DNA from: Streptomyces sp. ICBB 8177
GTDB lineage: Bacteria; Actinomycetota; Actinomycetes; Streptomycetales; Streptomycetaceae
Reading direction: 5' to 3'
DNA: 64,000 bases
NCBI RefSeq assembly: GCF_003144095.1
Contig: NZ_NSKH01000004.1
Location: 290,727 to 354,726, forward strand
Under the pieces are notes generated by a model. It worked only from the letters and a program-made list of their open reading frames with translations. It searched no databases and was not told the DNA's origin. The position numbers and the translations under genes are program-made. Within the stretch, counting starts at the first letter, position 1. Each line of letters begins with the position of its first letter. Positions 49,982 through 58,062 of this stretch are shown here, piece after piece.

Positions 49982-51811
49982 TCACTTGCTGTACAGGTCC
50001 TCGATCTGCGCCGCGTACACTTGGATGATCCGCTCTCTGCGCAACTTCAACGACGCTGTCATGAGACCGTCCTCCACGGTGAACTCGGTCGGCAGCACGC
50101 GGAAGGCGCGAATGGACTCGGCACGGGACACGGCGGTGTTGGCCGCGGAGACCGCCTGCTGAATCTCCGCGTGCAGGGCCTGGTTGGCCGGGGCGGGCCC
50201 CCAGTTGTCGTACACCTGGCGGCCGACGAGTCGCTGCCAGCGAGCGACGGCCGACCGGTCCACCGTGATCAGAGCGGTCACGTACGGACGGTCGTCCCCG
50301 ACCACCACGCACTGCGAGATCAACGGGTGCCGGGTGAGCCGTTGCTCCAGCACGAGAGGGCACAGGCTCTTGCCCCCGCTGGTGATGATGACGTCCTTCT
50401 TGCGTCCTGTGATGACCAGGTATCCGTCGTCGTCGAAGCGGCCGAGATCGCCGGTCAGCAGCCAGCCCTCATGCAGACCGGCCGCGTCCGCGGCCGGGTC
50501 GTCGAGGTAACCGGCGCAGACCGTGCGGCCCCGTACGAGGATTTCGCCGTCGTGGGCGATACGCAGTCGATTGCCCGGCAACGGGCGACCCACGGACCCG
50601 AACTTCAGCCGGCCCGGGGGCTGCGCGGTGACCGCGCCCGTGGTCTCGGTCAGTCCGTAGCCGTCATACACCGTGATCCCGGCCCCGGCGAAGACCAGGC
50701 CCAAATACCGGTCGAACGGCGACCCTCCGGTCACGGCGTTCCGCACCCGGCCTCCCAGCGCTTCGCGGATCCTGCGGTAGACGGTGCGGTTGTAGCGTGC
50801 GTGCGTCGCGATCAGGGCGGGACCGGGCCCTTGCCCCTTGCCCCAGGCGTGTCGTTCCACCGCTTCGGCATACCGTGCGGCGACATCGATCGCCTTGTCG
50901 AAGGTCCGCAGGTTGCCCTCCGCTTCCGCCTGGTCGCGTGCTCGGTCGAGCATGCGCTGGAACACGTAGGGGACGGCGAAGACGAACGTCGGCCGGAAGG
51001 AGGCGAACGCGGCCGTGAGTGCGGCCGGCGTGAGGTCGGCCTGGTGGCCCAGGAGGATCCCTCCGCGCAGGGCTGCCACCTGGAAGGTCAGGCCGTATAT
51101 GTGGGCCAGGGGTAGAAAAGCGAGGATCGAGGGCTCCTGACCAGCCGGCGCCAGGAGCGAGCCCCAGCCGGCGAGGAGGGTGTCGCTCATGTACGCGAGG
51201 TTCGCGTGCGTGATCCGGCACCCCATCGGGCGGCCTGTGGTGCCGGAGGTGTAGGCGATGACCGCCACCGACCCCGGTTCCACGGCCCAGCGGTTCTGGT
51301 CCACCAACTCGTCGGGAATCCCGCGTCCGGCGCGGCCGAGTTCGCCCAGGCAGTCGTGGTCCATCTGCCAGATCCAACGCAACGCGGGCAGCCGATCGCA
51401 GACGGCGCCCACCGTCATGGCGTGTTCCTCGCCCTCGACGACCACGGCCGTCGCACTGGTGTGGGAAAGGGCCCACTGGACCTGCTCGGCCGAGGAGGTG
51501 GGGTACAGGGGCACCAACTGGGCGCCTATGGTCCACACGGCATAGCTGAGGACCGTCCACTCATAGCGGGTCCGGGCCATCACGGCGATCCGGTCACCGA
51601 AACGGACGCCTGACGCCAGCAACCCCTTCGCCACCGAGCGAACCTCGTCGCGCAGGGCTTCCGCCGTCACCCGTAGCCAGGGGCTGTCGTCCCGCGCGCG
51701 TCTGGCGAGCACGGCACGGTTCGGCTCGCGCCGTGCCATGTCGTGGACCGTCTCGGCCAGTCCGCCGGTTTGCTGGGCCTCCACCAACGGTGGCGTAGCG
51801 CATTCACGCAT
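49982..51811 (-). CDS. Long-chain fatty acyl-CoA synthetase (AMP-forming)
   Basis: A 609-residue adenylate-forming enzyme. Motif A3 AYTSGTTGRPMG near residue 200, the A5-type DGYGLTETTGAVT near 370, LLTGDLGRFDDDGYLVI and RKKDVIITSGGK near 455-485. The overall plan and length match the FadD15/ACSL class that activates fatty acids to acyl-CoA. In the final block MTASLKLRRERI the Lys is in the place of the catalytic lysine (A10). The start is ATG 51811. Monocistronic. Confidence 0.9.
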   Translation of the reverse strand: MRECATPPLVEAQQTGGLAETVHDMARREPNRAVLARRARDDSPWLRVTAEALRDEVRSVAKGLLASGVRFGDRIAVMARTRYEWTVLSYAVWTIGAQLVPLYPTSSAEQVQWALSHTSATAVVVEGEEHAMTVGAVCDRLPALRWIWQMDHDCLGELGRAGRGIPDELVDQNRWAVEPGSVAVIAYTSGTTGRPMGCRITHANLAYMSDTLLAGWGSLLAPAGQEPSILAFLPLAHIYGLTFQVAALRGGILLGHQADLTPAALTAAFASFRPTFVFAVPYVFQRMLDRARDQAEAEGNLRTFDKAIDVAARYAEAVERHAWGKGQGPGPALIATHARYNRTVYRRIREALGGRVRNAVTGGSPFDRYLGLVFAGAGITVYDGYGLTETTGAVTAQPPGRLKFGSVGRPLPGNRLRIAHDGEILVRGRTVCAGYLDDPAADAAGLHEGWLLTGDLGRFDDDGYLVITGRKKDVIITSGGKSLCPLVLEQRLTRHPLISQCVVVGDDRPYVTALITVDRSAVARWQRLVGRQVYDNWGPAPANQALHAEIQQAVSAANTAVSRAESIRAFRVLPTEFTVEDGLMTASLKLRRERIIQVYAAQIEDLYSK

Positions 51812-52103
51812 GGCACCCCCAGGTCCAGGGGCCGGCTCCACTTCGGGGCCGGAGGTGGCGAAAAGCTACTCGCCCGGGCTGAAGCTGCATAGGTCGTGAC
51901 GGCAACTTCCTTCGTGGGTACGGCGATGCCGTCCCATGGACACCGAATCTCCCCGTCTCCCGGCCTACTTACCGCGGGAAACGGCTTTGCACCCCGCGTC
52001 GCTTCCCCCACTATGAGCACTCCGATCCACGCGTCCGGTGTGATGTGGCCCGGCTTTCCGACGCCCGCGGCCACCGTGCGGCAGTGGACGAGGAGGCCTG
52101 GGC

Positions 52104-53705
52104 ATGTCGCATCCCCACGATTCCGACGTGGACACCGACCGCGGTGCCCCACCGCTCTTCGCGAGGGACGTCCCGGACGCCACGCTCACTGAGCGGATGC
52201 GGGCCGGCAGCCACGCTGACGCCGTAAGGGAGTTCAAGCGCCGCCACCGAGCGGCGGCCCGTGCGTACGCCGCGCTGTGCACCCGGCATCCGACGAGCGC
52301 GGACGAACTCGCGGACGAAGCCCTGGAAGCGGCCACCGCCCAAGTGGTGGCCGGCCATGACGCACCCGGCACCTGGCGGCAGCAAGTGCTGCTCGTCGTA
52401 CAGCGGGCCGCGGCCGACTGGCTTGCCCAGGGGCGGGAGCGGGAACTCGACCCGGCGTTCGTCCAGCGGATCAGCCAGGGCGCCGTATCCGGCCTCGTCG
52501 CGCCCGCGTTGAACCCCGACCACTTGAGCGCGGCGGTGTTGCGCGGGTACTTCGGCCTCAGCGCACCCGTGCGCACGGCGTTGTGGCACGGCGAGGTCGA
52601 GCGGGAGCCTTTGACGTGGCTGGCGGCCAGGCTGGGGAGGGGCACGGCTCACGCCGAAGCCGCGCTGGCCAAGGGGCGCCGGGAGATCAAGCACGCGTTC
52701 GTGCACGCCTACCTCGAGGACCAGGGCACCGCGGAATGCCGTGGTTTCCGGCGCATCTTCGAGGTCGCCGGCCGACCGGACGACCAGCGGCACGACGAGG
52801 CCTTCATCGCCCACCTGGGGTCCTGCCCGGGCTGCACGGTCGCCCTCACCGAACTGGCCAGGTTGTGGGAGGAGCCCCGCGCCGCCCTCGCCGAGGGCCT
52901 GCTCGGCTGGGCGGCGCACCGTTACGTGACGGGAGCGCCGAACCATGGTGAGCCGAGCGTGCCGTTGCCACAACCCGGTCGCCGTCCCGTGCCCCCGTCT
53001 GCCGAGGCTCGCGAGGCGCTTCCCCAGCGCCGCCACCGACGCCGAGGAGTGACGTCCGCCCGGTGGCCGCTGGTCGCAGCCGCCGCGGCGCTCTTACTCG
53101 CGGGCACGGTGGTGCTGGCCCGACAAGAACTGACCGGCGGCTCGTCGGCACGCCGGCCGGTGCGTTCCCGGGCTTCAGCCGTCCCGAGCGCCGGCCCGTC
53201 GCCGCGCGTCAGCGTGCCCGGCCCGCCCACGGCTCCCGCGACGCCGCCCACGGCATTCGCGAAAGACGTCTACACCCGCGTCATGAACGTCGCCTCCGGA
53301 CGATGTCTGGACATCGACGGCGCGAGCCCTGCCAAGGGCCGGCAGGTGATCACCGCGCCCTGCGACGACTCGGCGACACAGCAGTGGCGATTGAGCGACC
53401 AAGGACTGGTCGCGTCCCTCGCCGACCCGGCACTCTGCCTCGACACGGACAGCGCCGACGACCGGGGCGCGAGCGTACGGCCCTGTGCCGCACCCGACGA
53501 AGGACGGGAGACCGGTCTGCTGGTCTCCGTCGACCAGCTGGGCCGAATCCGGCCGCGGTCCGCCCCGCTCCTGGCCCTCACGCCGCACGCCGCGGACTCC
53601 GACGCCGGACTCAGCCTGTGCCGGGCCAGCGGCCGGCGTGATCAGCGCTGGACGACCACGCCGACGGCGTCGGAAGCTCTCGCATCCCCAGTGGTTCATC
53701 GCTGA
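52104..53705 (+). CDS. Sigma-factor-like/zinc-finger/transmembrane/ricin-lectin fusion protein
   Basis: A 533-residue mosaic. Residues 30-200 are helical and laid out like ECF sigma regions 2 and 4 (VREFKRRHRAAARAYAALCT; EPLTWLAARLGRGTAHAEAAL); 210-245 resembles an anti-sigma zinc finger (C212, H237, C241-PG-C244); 321-339 is a membrane helix (WPLVAAAAALLLAGTVVLA); 385-520 is a ricin-type beta-trefoil (CLDIDGASPAKG, QQWRLSDQG, CLDTDSADDRG). So the cytoplasmic regulator-like part is tied to an external sugar-binding domain. GAGGAGG precedes the ATG. Whether it transcribes anything is unknown. Confidence 0.78.
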   Translation: MSHPHDSDVDTDRGAPPLFARDVPDATLTERMRAGSHADAVREFKRRHRAAARAYAALCTRHPTSADELADEALEAATAQVVAGHDAPGTWRQQVLLVVQRAAADWLAQGRERELDPAFVQRISQGAVSGLVAPALNPDHLSAAVLRGYFGLSAPVRTALWHGEVEREPLTWLAARLGRGTAHAEAALAKGRREIKHAFVHAYLEDQGTAECRGFRRIFEVAGRPDDQRHDEAFIAHLGSCPGCTVALTELARLWEEPRAALAEGLLGWAAHRYVTGAPNHGEPSVPLPQPGRRPVPPSAEAREALPQRRHRRRGVTSARWPLVAAAAALLLAGTVVLARQELTGGSSARRPVRSRASAVPSAGPSPRVSVPGPPTAPATPPTAFAKDVYTRVMNVASGRCLDIDGASPAKGRQVITAPCDDSATQQWRLSDQGLVASLADPALCLDTDSADDRGASVRPCAAPDEGRETGLLVSVDQLGRIRPRSAPLLALTPHAADSDAGLSLCRASGRRDQRWTTTPTASEALASPVVHR

Positions 53706-53757
53706 ACCCCGGGCTTCCTCCGTCGCACGACGAGGGCGCGACGCGACCGGACCTCTC

Positions 53758-53807
53758 GATACGGACCCGCATCGGATGCACTCGCGTATCTGATACGTTT
53801 CCGTATC
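53758..53807. promoter_or_regulatory. Operator cluster upstream of the TetR gene
   Basis: Alternating half-sites CGTATC-T-GATACG-TTTC-CGTATC span 53785-53807, giving two overlapping palindromes, and a further GATACG lies at 53758-53763. Position just before the TetR start indicates autoregulation. Confidence 0.75.
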
Positions 53808-53819
53808 GAGGTGAGGGTG

Positions 53820-54494
53820 ATGGCGACCGACACAGCTCAGGCGGGCTCCGACGCGGCGCCGGACAAGCCGGCGGGGGCACGCGTGACGCGCCGGCGTGCG
53901 CAGACCCGCGCCCGGCTGCTGGAGGCCGCGTTCGCGGTGTTCGCGGCCAGGGGATTCGGCCGGGTGTCGATCGAGGAACTGTGCGACGCGGCCGGATACA
54001 CCCGCGGCGCGTTCTACTCGAACTTCGCCAGCCTGGAGGAGTTGTTCTTCGCCCTGTACGAGGAACGAGCCGAGCTGATCGCCGCGCAGGTCACGCGGGC
54101 GTTGGCGCAGGAGCCGACCGGCCTCGACCTGGAGCCCGCCGTGGAGCGCGTGACGGCGGCCCTCCTGCTGGAACGCGACTGGCTCCTGGTCAAGACGGAC
54201 TTCCTGGTCCACGCGGCCCGCGAGCCCCGCGTGGCCGACGCACTGCTGGAGCACCGCCGCCGCCTTCGGGAGACGATCGCCCAGCGGCTGGCCGTCCTTG
54301 CGGAGCACCGGCGTCTGCCCGCCGTTCTCGGGGACGCCGACAGCGCGGCCCACGCGGTAGTCGCCGCGTACGACGGCGTCACCACCCAACTGCTGCTCGA
54401 CCGCGACGTCGACCACGCCCGCGCCTGGCTCAGGCAACTCATCCTCGCGCTGCTGTCCCCCGACACGGCGGAGCGCCGGCAGTCCACTCGCTGA
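53820..54494 (+). CDS. TetR-family transcriptional regulator
   Basis: A 224-residue regulator: helix-turn-helix at about 32-66 (LLEAAFAVFAARGFGRVSIEEL, then CDAAGYTRGAFYSNFASLEEL), then a helical ligand/dimerisation domain. The AFYSNFASLEELF variant is shared by regulators of lipid, steroid and drug-efflux genes. ATG 53820 has GAGGTGA upstream; GTG 53811 is possible. It is followed 54 bp later, same strand, by a KstD-like flavoprotein, which it may control. Confidence 0.9.
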   Translation: MATDTAQAGSDAAPDKPAGARVTRRRAQTRARLLEAAFAVFAARGFGRVSIEELCDAAGYTRGAFYSNFASLEELFFALYEERAELIAAQVTRALAQEPTGLDLEPAVERVTAALLLERDWLLVKTDFLVHAAREPRVADALLEHRRRLRETIAQRLAVLAEHRRLPAVLGDADSAAHAVVAAYDGVTTQLLLDRDVDHARAWLRQLILALLSPDTAERRQSTR

Positions 54495-54548
54495 CCCATC
54501 GCCCGCCGCGTACGCGCCCGGCGGGCCCCGACAGGATGGAGTACCGCC

Positions 54549-56222
54549 ATGGACGCCGACGTCATCGTGGTCGGAGCAGGTCTCGCCGGGCTGGTCGCTG
54601 CACACGAACTGACCGTCCGCGGCCGCCGGGTCGCGGTCGTCGACCAGGAGAACGCGGCGAACCTGGGCGGCCAGGCGTACTGGTCCTTCGGCGGACTGTT
54701 CCTGGTCGACTCGCCGGAGCAGCGCCGCCTCGGCGTGAAGGACTCCTTCGACCTGGCGTGGAACGACTGGCGGGGGAGCGCCCGTTTCGACCGCCTGGAC
54801 GACGAGGACTCCTGGGCGGTCCGCTGGGCGCGCGCCTACGTGGAGTTCGCCGCCGGGGAGAAGCGCTCCTGGATCGACTCCCAGGGCATCAAGCTGACCC
54901 CGATGGTCGGCTGGGCGGAACGCGGCGACCTGCGCGCCGACGGGCACGGCAACTCGGTACCGCGCTTCCACGTCGCCTGGGGCACCGGGACGGGCGTGGT
55001 GGGCCCGTTCGTGCGCAGCGCCCAACGCGCTTGCCGAGAAGGCCTGCTGACGTTCCATCACCGCCGACGCGTGGACGAACTCGTCGTCCGGGACGGGGTG
55101 GTCACCGGAGTGCGCGGGACGGTGCTGGCCGAGGACTCCTCGCCGCGCGGGGTGGCCTCCAACCGCGAACGCGCCGGTGACTTCGAACTCACCGCCCAGG
55201 CGGTGATCGTCACTTCCGGTGGCATCGGGGCCGATCACGACATCGTGCGCCGCTACTGGCCGCGGCGGCTGGGCACCGCCCCCCAGCGCATGATCACCGG
55301 TGTGCCCGCGTACGTGGACGGGCGGATGCTGGACATCAGCGCGACCGCCGGTGCGCGGCTGGTCAACCGCGACCGGATGTGGCACTACACCGAGGGCGTG
55401 CGCAACTGGGATCCCGTGTGGCCCGGACACGCGATCCGCATCCTGCCGGGGCCCTCCCCGATGTGGTTCGACGCCCTCGGGCGGCGCCTGCCCGACCCCT
55501 GCCTGCCGGGCCACGACACCCTGAGCACCCTCAAGTACCTGCGCACCACCGAGGACATCGCGGGCTACGACCACTCCTGGTTCGTCCTCACGCAGAAGAT
55601 CATCGAGAAGGAGTTCGCGCTGTCGGGCTCCGAGCAGAACCCCGACATCACCAGCGGCGACCGCAAGGCCGTGCTGCGCGAACGGGCGCTCGGCAAGGGA
55701 GCCCCCGGGCCGGTCGAGGCGTTCAAACGGCACGGCGCGGACTTCGTCGTCGCCACGTCACTCGACGAACTCGTCGCGAAGATGAACGCCCTCACCGACG
55801 AACCGCTCCTCGACCCTGCGGTGCTGCGCGCCCAGATCGAGGCCCGCGACCTGCAGATCGCCAACCCCTTCAGCAAGGACTCCCAGGTCCAGGGCATCCG
55901 CAACGCCCGCCGCTACCTCGGCGACCGGCTCAGCCGCGTCGCCGGCCCGCACCGCATCCTCGACCCGCAGGCCGGCCCGCTCATCGGCGTCAAGTTGCAC
56001 GTCCTCACCCGCAAGACCCTCGGCGGCATCCAGACCGACCTGGACTCGCGTGCCCTGGGCCAGGACGGCCGGCCCGTCGAGGGGCTGTACGCGGCCGGGG
56101 AGGTCGCCGGCTTCGGCGGCGGCGGTGTCCACGGCTACAACGCCCTGGAGGGCACGTTCCTCGGTGGCTGCCTGTTCTCGGGCCGTGCGGCCGGTCGCGC
56201 CGCCGCCGAGGCCGTCGCGTAA
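54549..56222 (+). CDS. FAD-binding dehydrogenase, 3-ketosteroid-dehydrogenase/fumarate-reductase-like
   Basis: A 557-residue flavoprotein. The dinucleotide motif VIVVGAGLAGLVAAHEL is at the N-terminus and the FAD-closing motif GLYAAGEVAGFGGGG plus GYNALEGTFLGGCLFSG at the C-terminus, as in the FAD_binding_2 family (KstD, fumarate reductase). The family member often annotated as FAD-binding dehydrogenase has this length. It may remove hydrogen from a steroid- or enone-like substrate; the substrate is not known. Regulated perhaps by the preceding TetR. Confidence 0.88.
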   Translation: MDADVIVVGAGLAGLVAAHELTVRGRRVAVVDQENAANLGGQAYWSFGGLFLVDSPEQRRLGVKDSFDLAWNDWRGSARFDRLDDEDSWAVRWARAYVEFAAGEKRSWIDSQGIKLTPMVGWAERGDLRADGHGNSVPRFHVAWGTGTGVVGPFVRSAQRACREGLLTFHHRRRVDELVVRDGVVTGVRGTVLAEDSSPRGVASNRERAGDFELTAQAVIVTSGGIGADHDIVRRYWPRRLGTAPQRMITGVPAYVDGRMLDISATAGARLVNRDRMWHYTEGVRNWDPVWPGHAIRILPGPSPMWFDALGRRLPDPCLPGHDTLSTLKYLRTTEDIAGYDHSWFVLTQKIIEKEFALSGSEQNPDITSGDRKAVLRERALGKGAPGPVEAFKRHGADFVVATSLDELVAKMNALTDEPLLDPAVLRAQIEARDLQIANPFSKDSQVQGIRNARRYLGDRLSRVAGPHRILDPQAGPLIGVKLHVLTRKTLGGIQTDLDSRALGQDGRPVEGLYAAGEVAGFGGGGVHGYNALEGTFLGGCLFSGRAAGRAAAEAVA

Positions 56223-56349
56223 CGGGGGAGTGCGGCCACGGGCGGCGGGAAGACGCCGAAGGGACAGGGCTAGCCTGAGTGCTTCGCGCCGCCCGGCCGC
56301 GGGCCGGGCGGTGTGCCGTGCTCGCGTACGAAGAGGGTGAAAGAGCTCC

Positions 56350-57813
56350 ATGCCACTCAAGCGTCCCCACCAGCACCGAGGCGTCAGCAAGCACCTGACG
56401 GCCAACCCGGTCTTCAGCCGGGAGCCGATATCCGTCCCCCGGTTCAAACTCCCGCACGACGGGATCGACCCGGACGTCGCGTACCAGATCATCCACGACG
56501 AGCTGATGCTCGACGGCAACGCCAGGCTCAACCTCGCGACATTCGTGAGCACATGGGCCGAGCCCCAGGCCCAGGCGCTGATGGCCGAGTGCGCCGAGAA
56601 GAACATGATCGACAAGGACGAGTACCCGCAGACCGCCGAGGTCGAAGCGCGGTGCGTGCACATGCTGGCCGACCTGTGGCACGCCCCCGACCCGGACCGC
56701 GCGGTGGGCTGTTCCACCACCGGGTCGAGCGAGGCCGCGATGCTGGCGGGGCTGGCGCTCAAGCGCCGCTGGCAGCACCGGCGGCGCGCGGAGGGCAAGC
56801 CGGCCGACCGGCCCAACATGGTGATGGGCATCAACGTCCAGGTGTGCTGGGAGAAGTTCGCCGACTACTTCGAGGTCGAGCCGCGTTACGTGCCGATGGA
56901 GGGCGAGCGCTACTGCCTGTCCGCCGAGACCGCGGTCGAGCTGTGCGACGAGAACACCATCGGCGTGGTGGCGGTGCTGGGCTCGACGTTCGACGGGGCC
57001 TACGAGCCGGTGGCCGAGATCGCTGCGGCGCTCGACGCCCTCCAGGAACGCACCGGAATCGACGTGCCGGTGCACGTGGACGGGGCATCCGGCGGGATGA
57101 TCGCACCGTTCCTCGACCCGGAACTGCCCTGGGACTTCCGGCTGCCGCGCGTCGCGTCCATCAACACCTCGGGCCACAAGTACGGCCTGGTGATGCCCGG
57201 TGTGGGCTGGGCGCTGTGGCGGGACGCCGAGGCGCTCCCGGACGACCTGGTCTTCCACGTGAACTACCTCGGCGGCGACATGCCGACGTTCGCGCTGAAC
57301 TTCTCCCGGCCCGGGGCGCAGGTCATCGCGCAGTACTACAACTTCCTGCGGCTCGGCTTCGACGGTTACCGCATGGTGCAGCAGACCTGCCGCGATGTCG
57401 CGACGCGCCTGTCCGCCGAGATCGCCAAGCTGGGCCCCTTCACCCTGCTCACCGACGGCAGTGAGCTGCCCGTCTTCGCCTTCCGCGTCAGCGACGACAT
57501 CGACAACTTCACCGTCTTCGACGTCTCCGCGGCGCTGCGCGAACGCGGCTGGCTGGTGCCCGCGTACACCTTCCCCGAACACCGCACCGACCTCGCGGCG
57601 TTGCGCGTGGTGATCCGCAACGGTTTCGGCCACGACCTGGCCGACCTGTTCCTGGAGGACCTGCGCCGCGTGCTGCCCCGGCTCAAGGCGCAGGCGGCAC
57701 CGCACCGCAACGCCGAGAACGCGGGCGCGTTCGCCCACGGCGCGGAGACCAAGGAGTCGCCGCGCAAGTCCGGCAAGCCCGCCGTCCCGGCCGCACGCCG
57801 AGCCGAGTCGTAG
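56350..57813 (+). CDS. gadB: Glutamate decarboxylase
   Basis: A 487-residue PLP enzyme. The cofactor lysine is K277 in INTSGHKYG; the substrate-side DEYPQTAE, CSTTGSSEAAMLAGLA phosphate-binding turn and VHVDGASGGMIAPF aspartate strand are all present. It converts glutamate to GABA using a proton. The start and length match E. coli GadB (466) plus an Ala/Lys-rich tail of ~25 residues. No GadC antiporter is adjacent, so a GABA-shunt or polyamine role is as likely as acid resistance. Confidence 0.94.
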   Translation: MPLKRPHQHRGVSKHLTANPVFSREPISVPRFKLPHDGIDPDVAYQIIHDELMLDGNARLNLATFVSTWAEPQAQALMAECAEKNMIDKDEYPQTAEVEARCVHMLADLWHAPDPDRAVGCSTTGSSEAAMLAGLALKRRWQHRRRAEGKPADRPNMVMGINVQVCWEKFADYFEVEPRYVPMEGERYCLSAETAVELCDENTIGVVAVLGSTFDGAYEPVAEIAAALDALQERTGIDVPVHVDGASGGMIAPFLDPELPWDFRLPRVASINTSGHKYGLVMPGVGWALWRDAEALPDDLVFHVNYLGGDMPTFALNFSRPGAQVIAQYYNFLRLGFDGYRMVQQTCRDVATRLSAEIAKLGPFTLLTDGSELPVFAFRVSDDIDNFTVFDVSAALRERGWLVPAYTFPEHRTDLAALRVVIRNGFGHDLADLFLEDLRRVLPRLKAQAAPHRNAENAGAFAHGAETKESPRKSGKPAVPAARRAES

Positions 57814-58062
57814 CCGAGCCCCGCCTCCGGGGCCCTCGCCACGGGCCCCGCAGGCGGCTCGTCCCTCAGCCGTCGCGCATCGCGCTGCGGCGCTCCGGTG
57901 CCCACCGGTCGGCTCACGGCCTGCGTCGAGCGATGCTCCGTCCGAAGAACGCGCTGCCCTCATCGCCCTTCAACTGCCTTGAGGATTGCCCTCTTTGCCA
58001 TGGCGGCCGGGCCGCGCGCGGATCTAACCTGGCGCGAGGGACCACCGACACCGAGGACCGCG

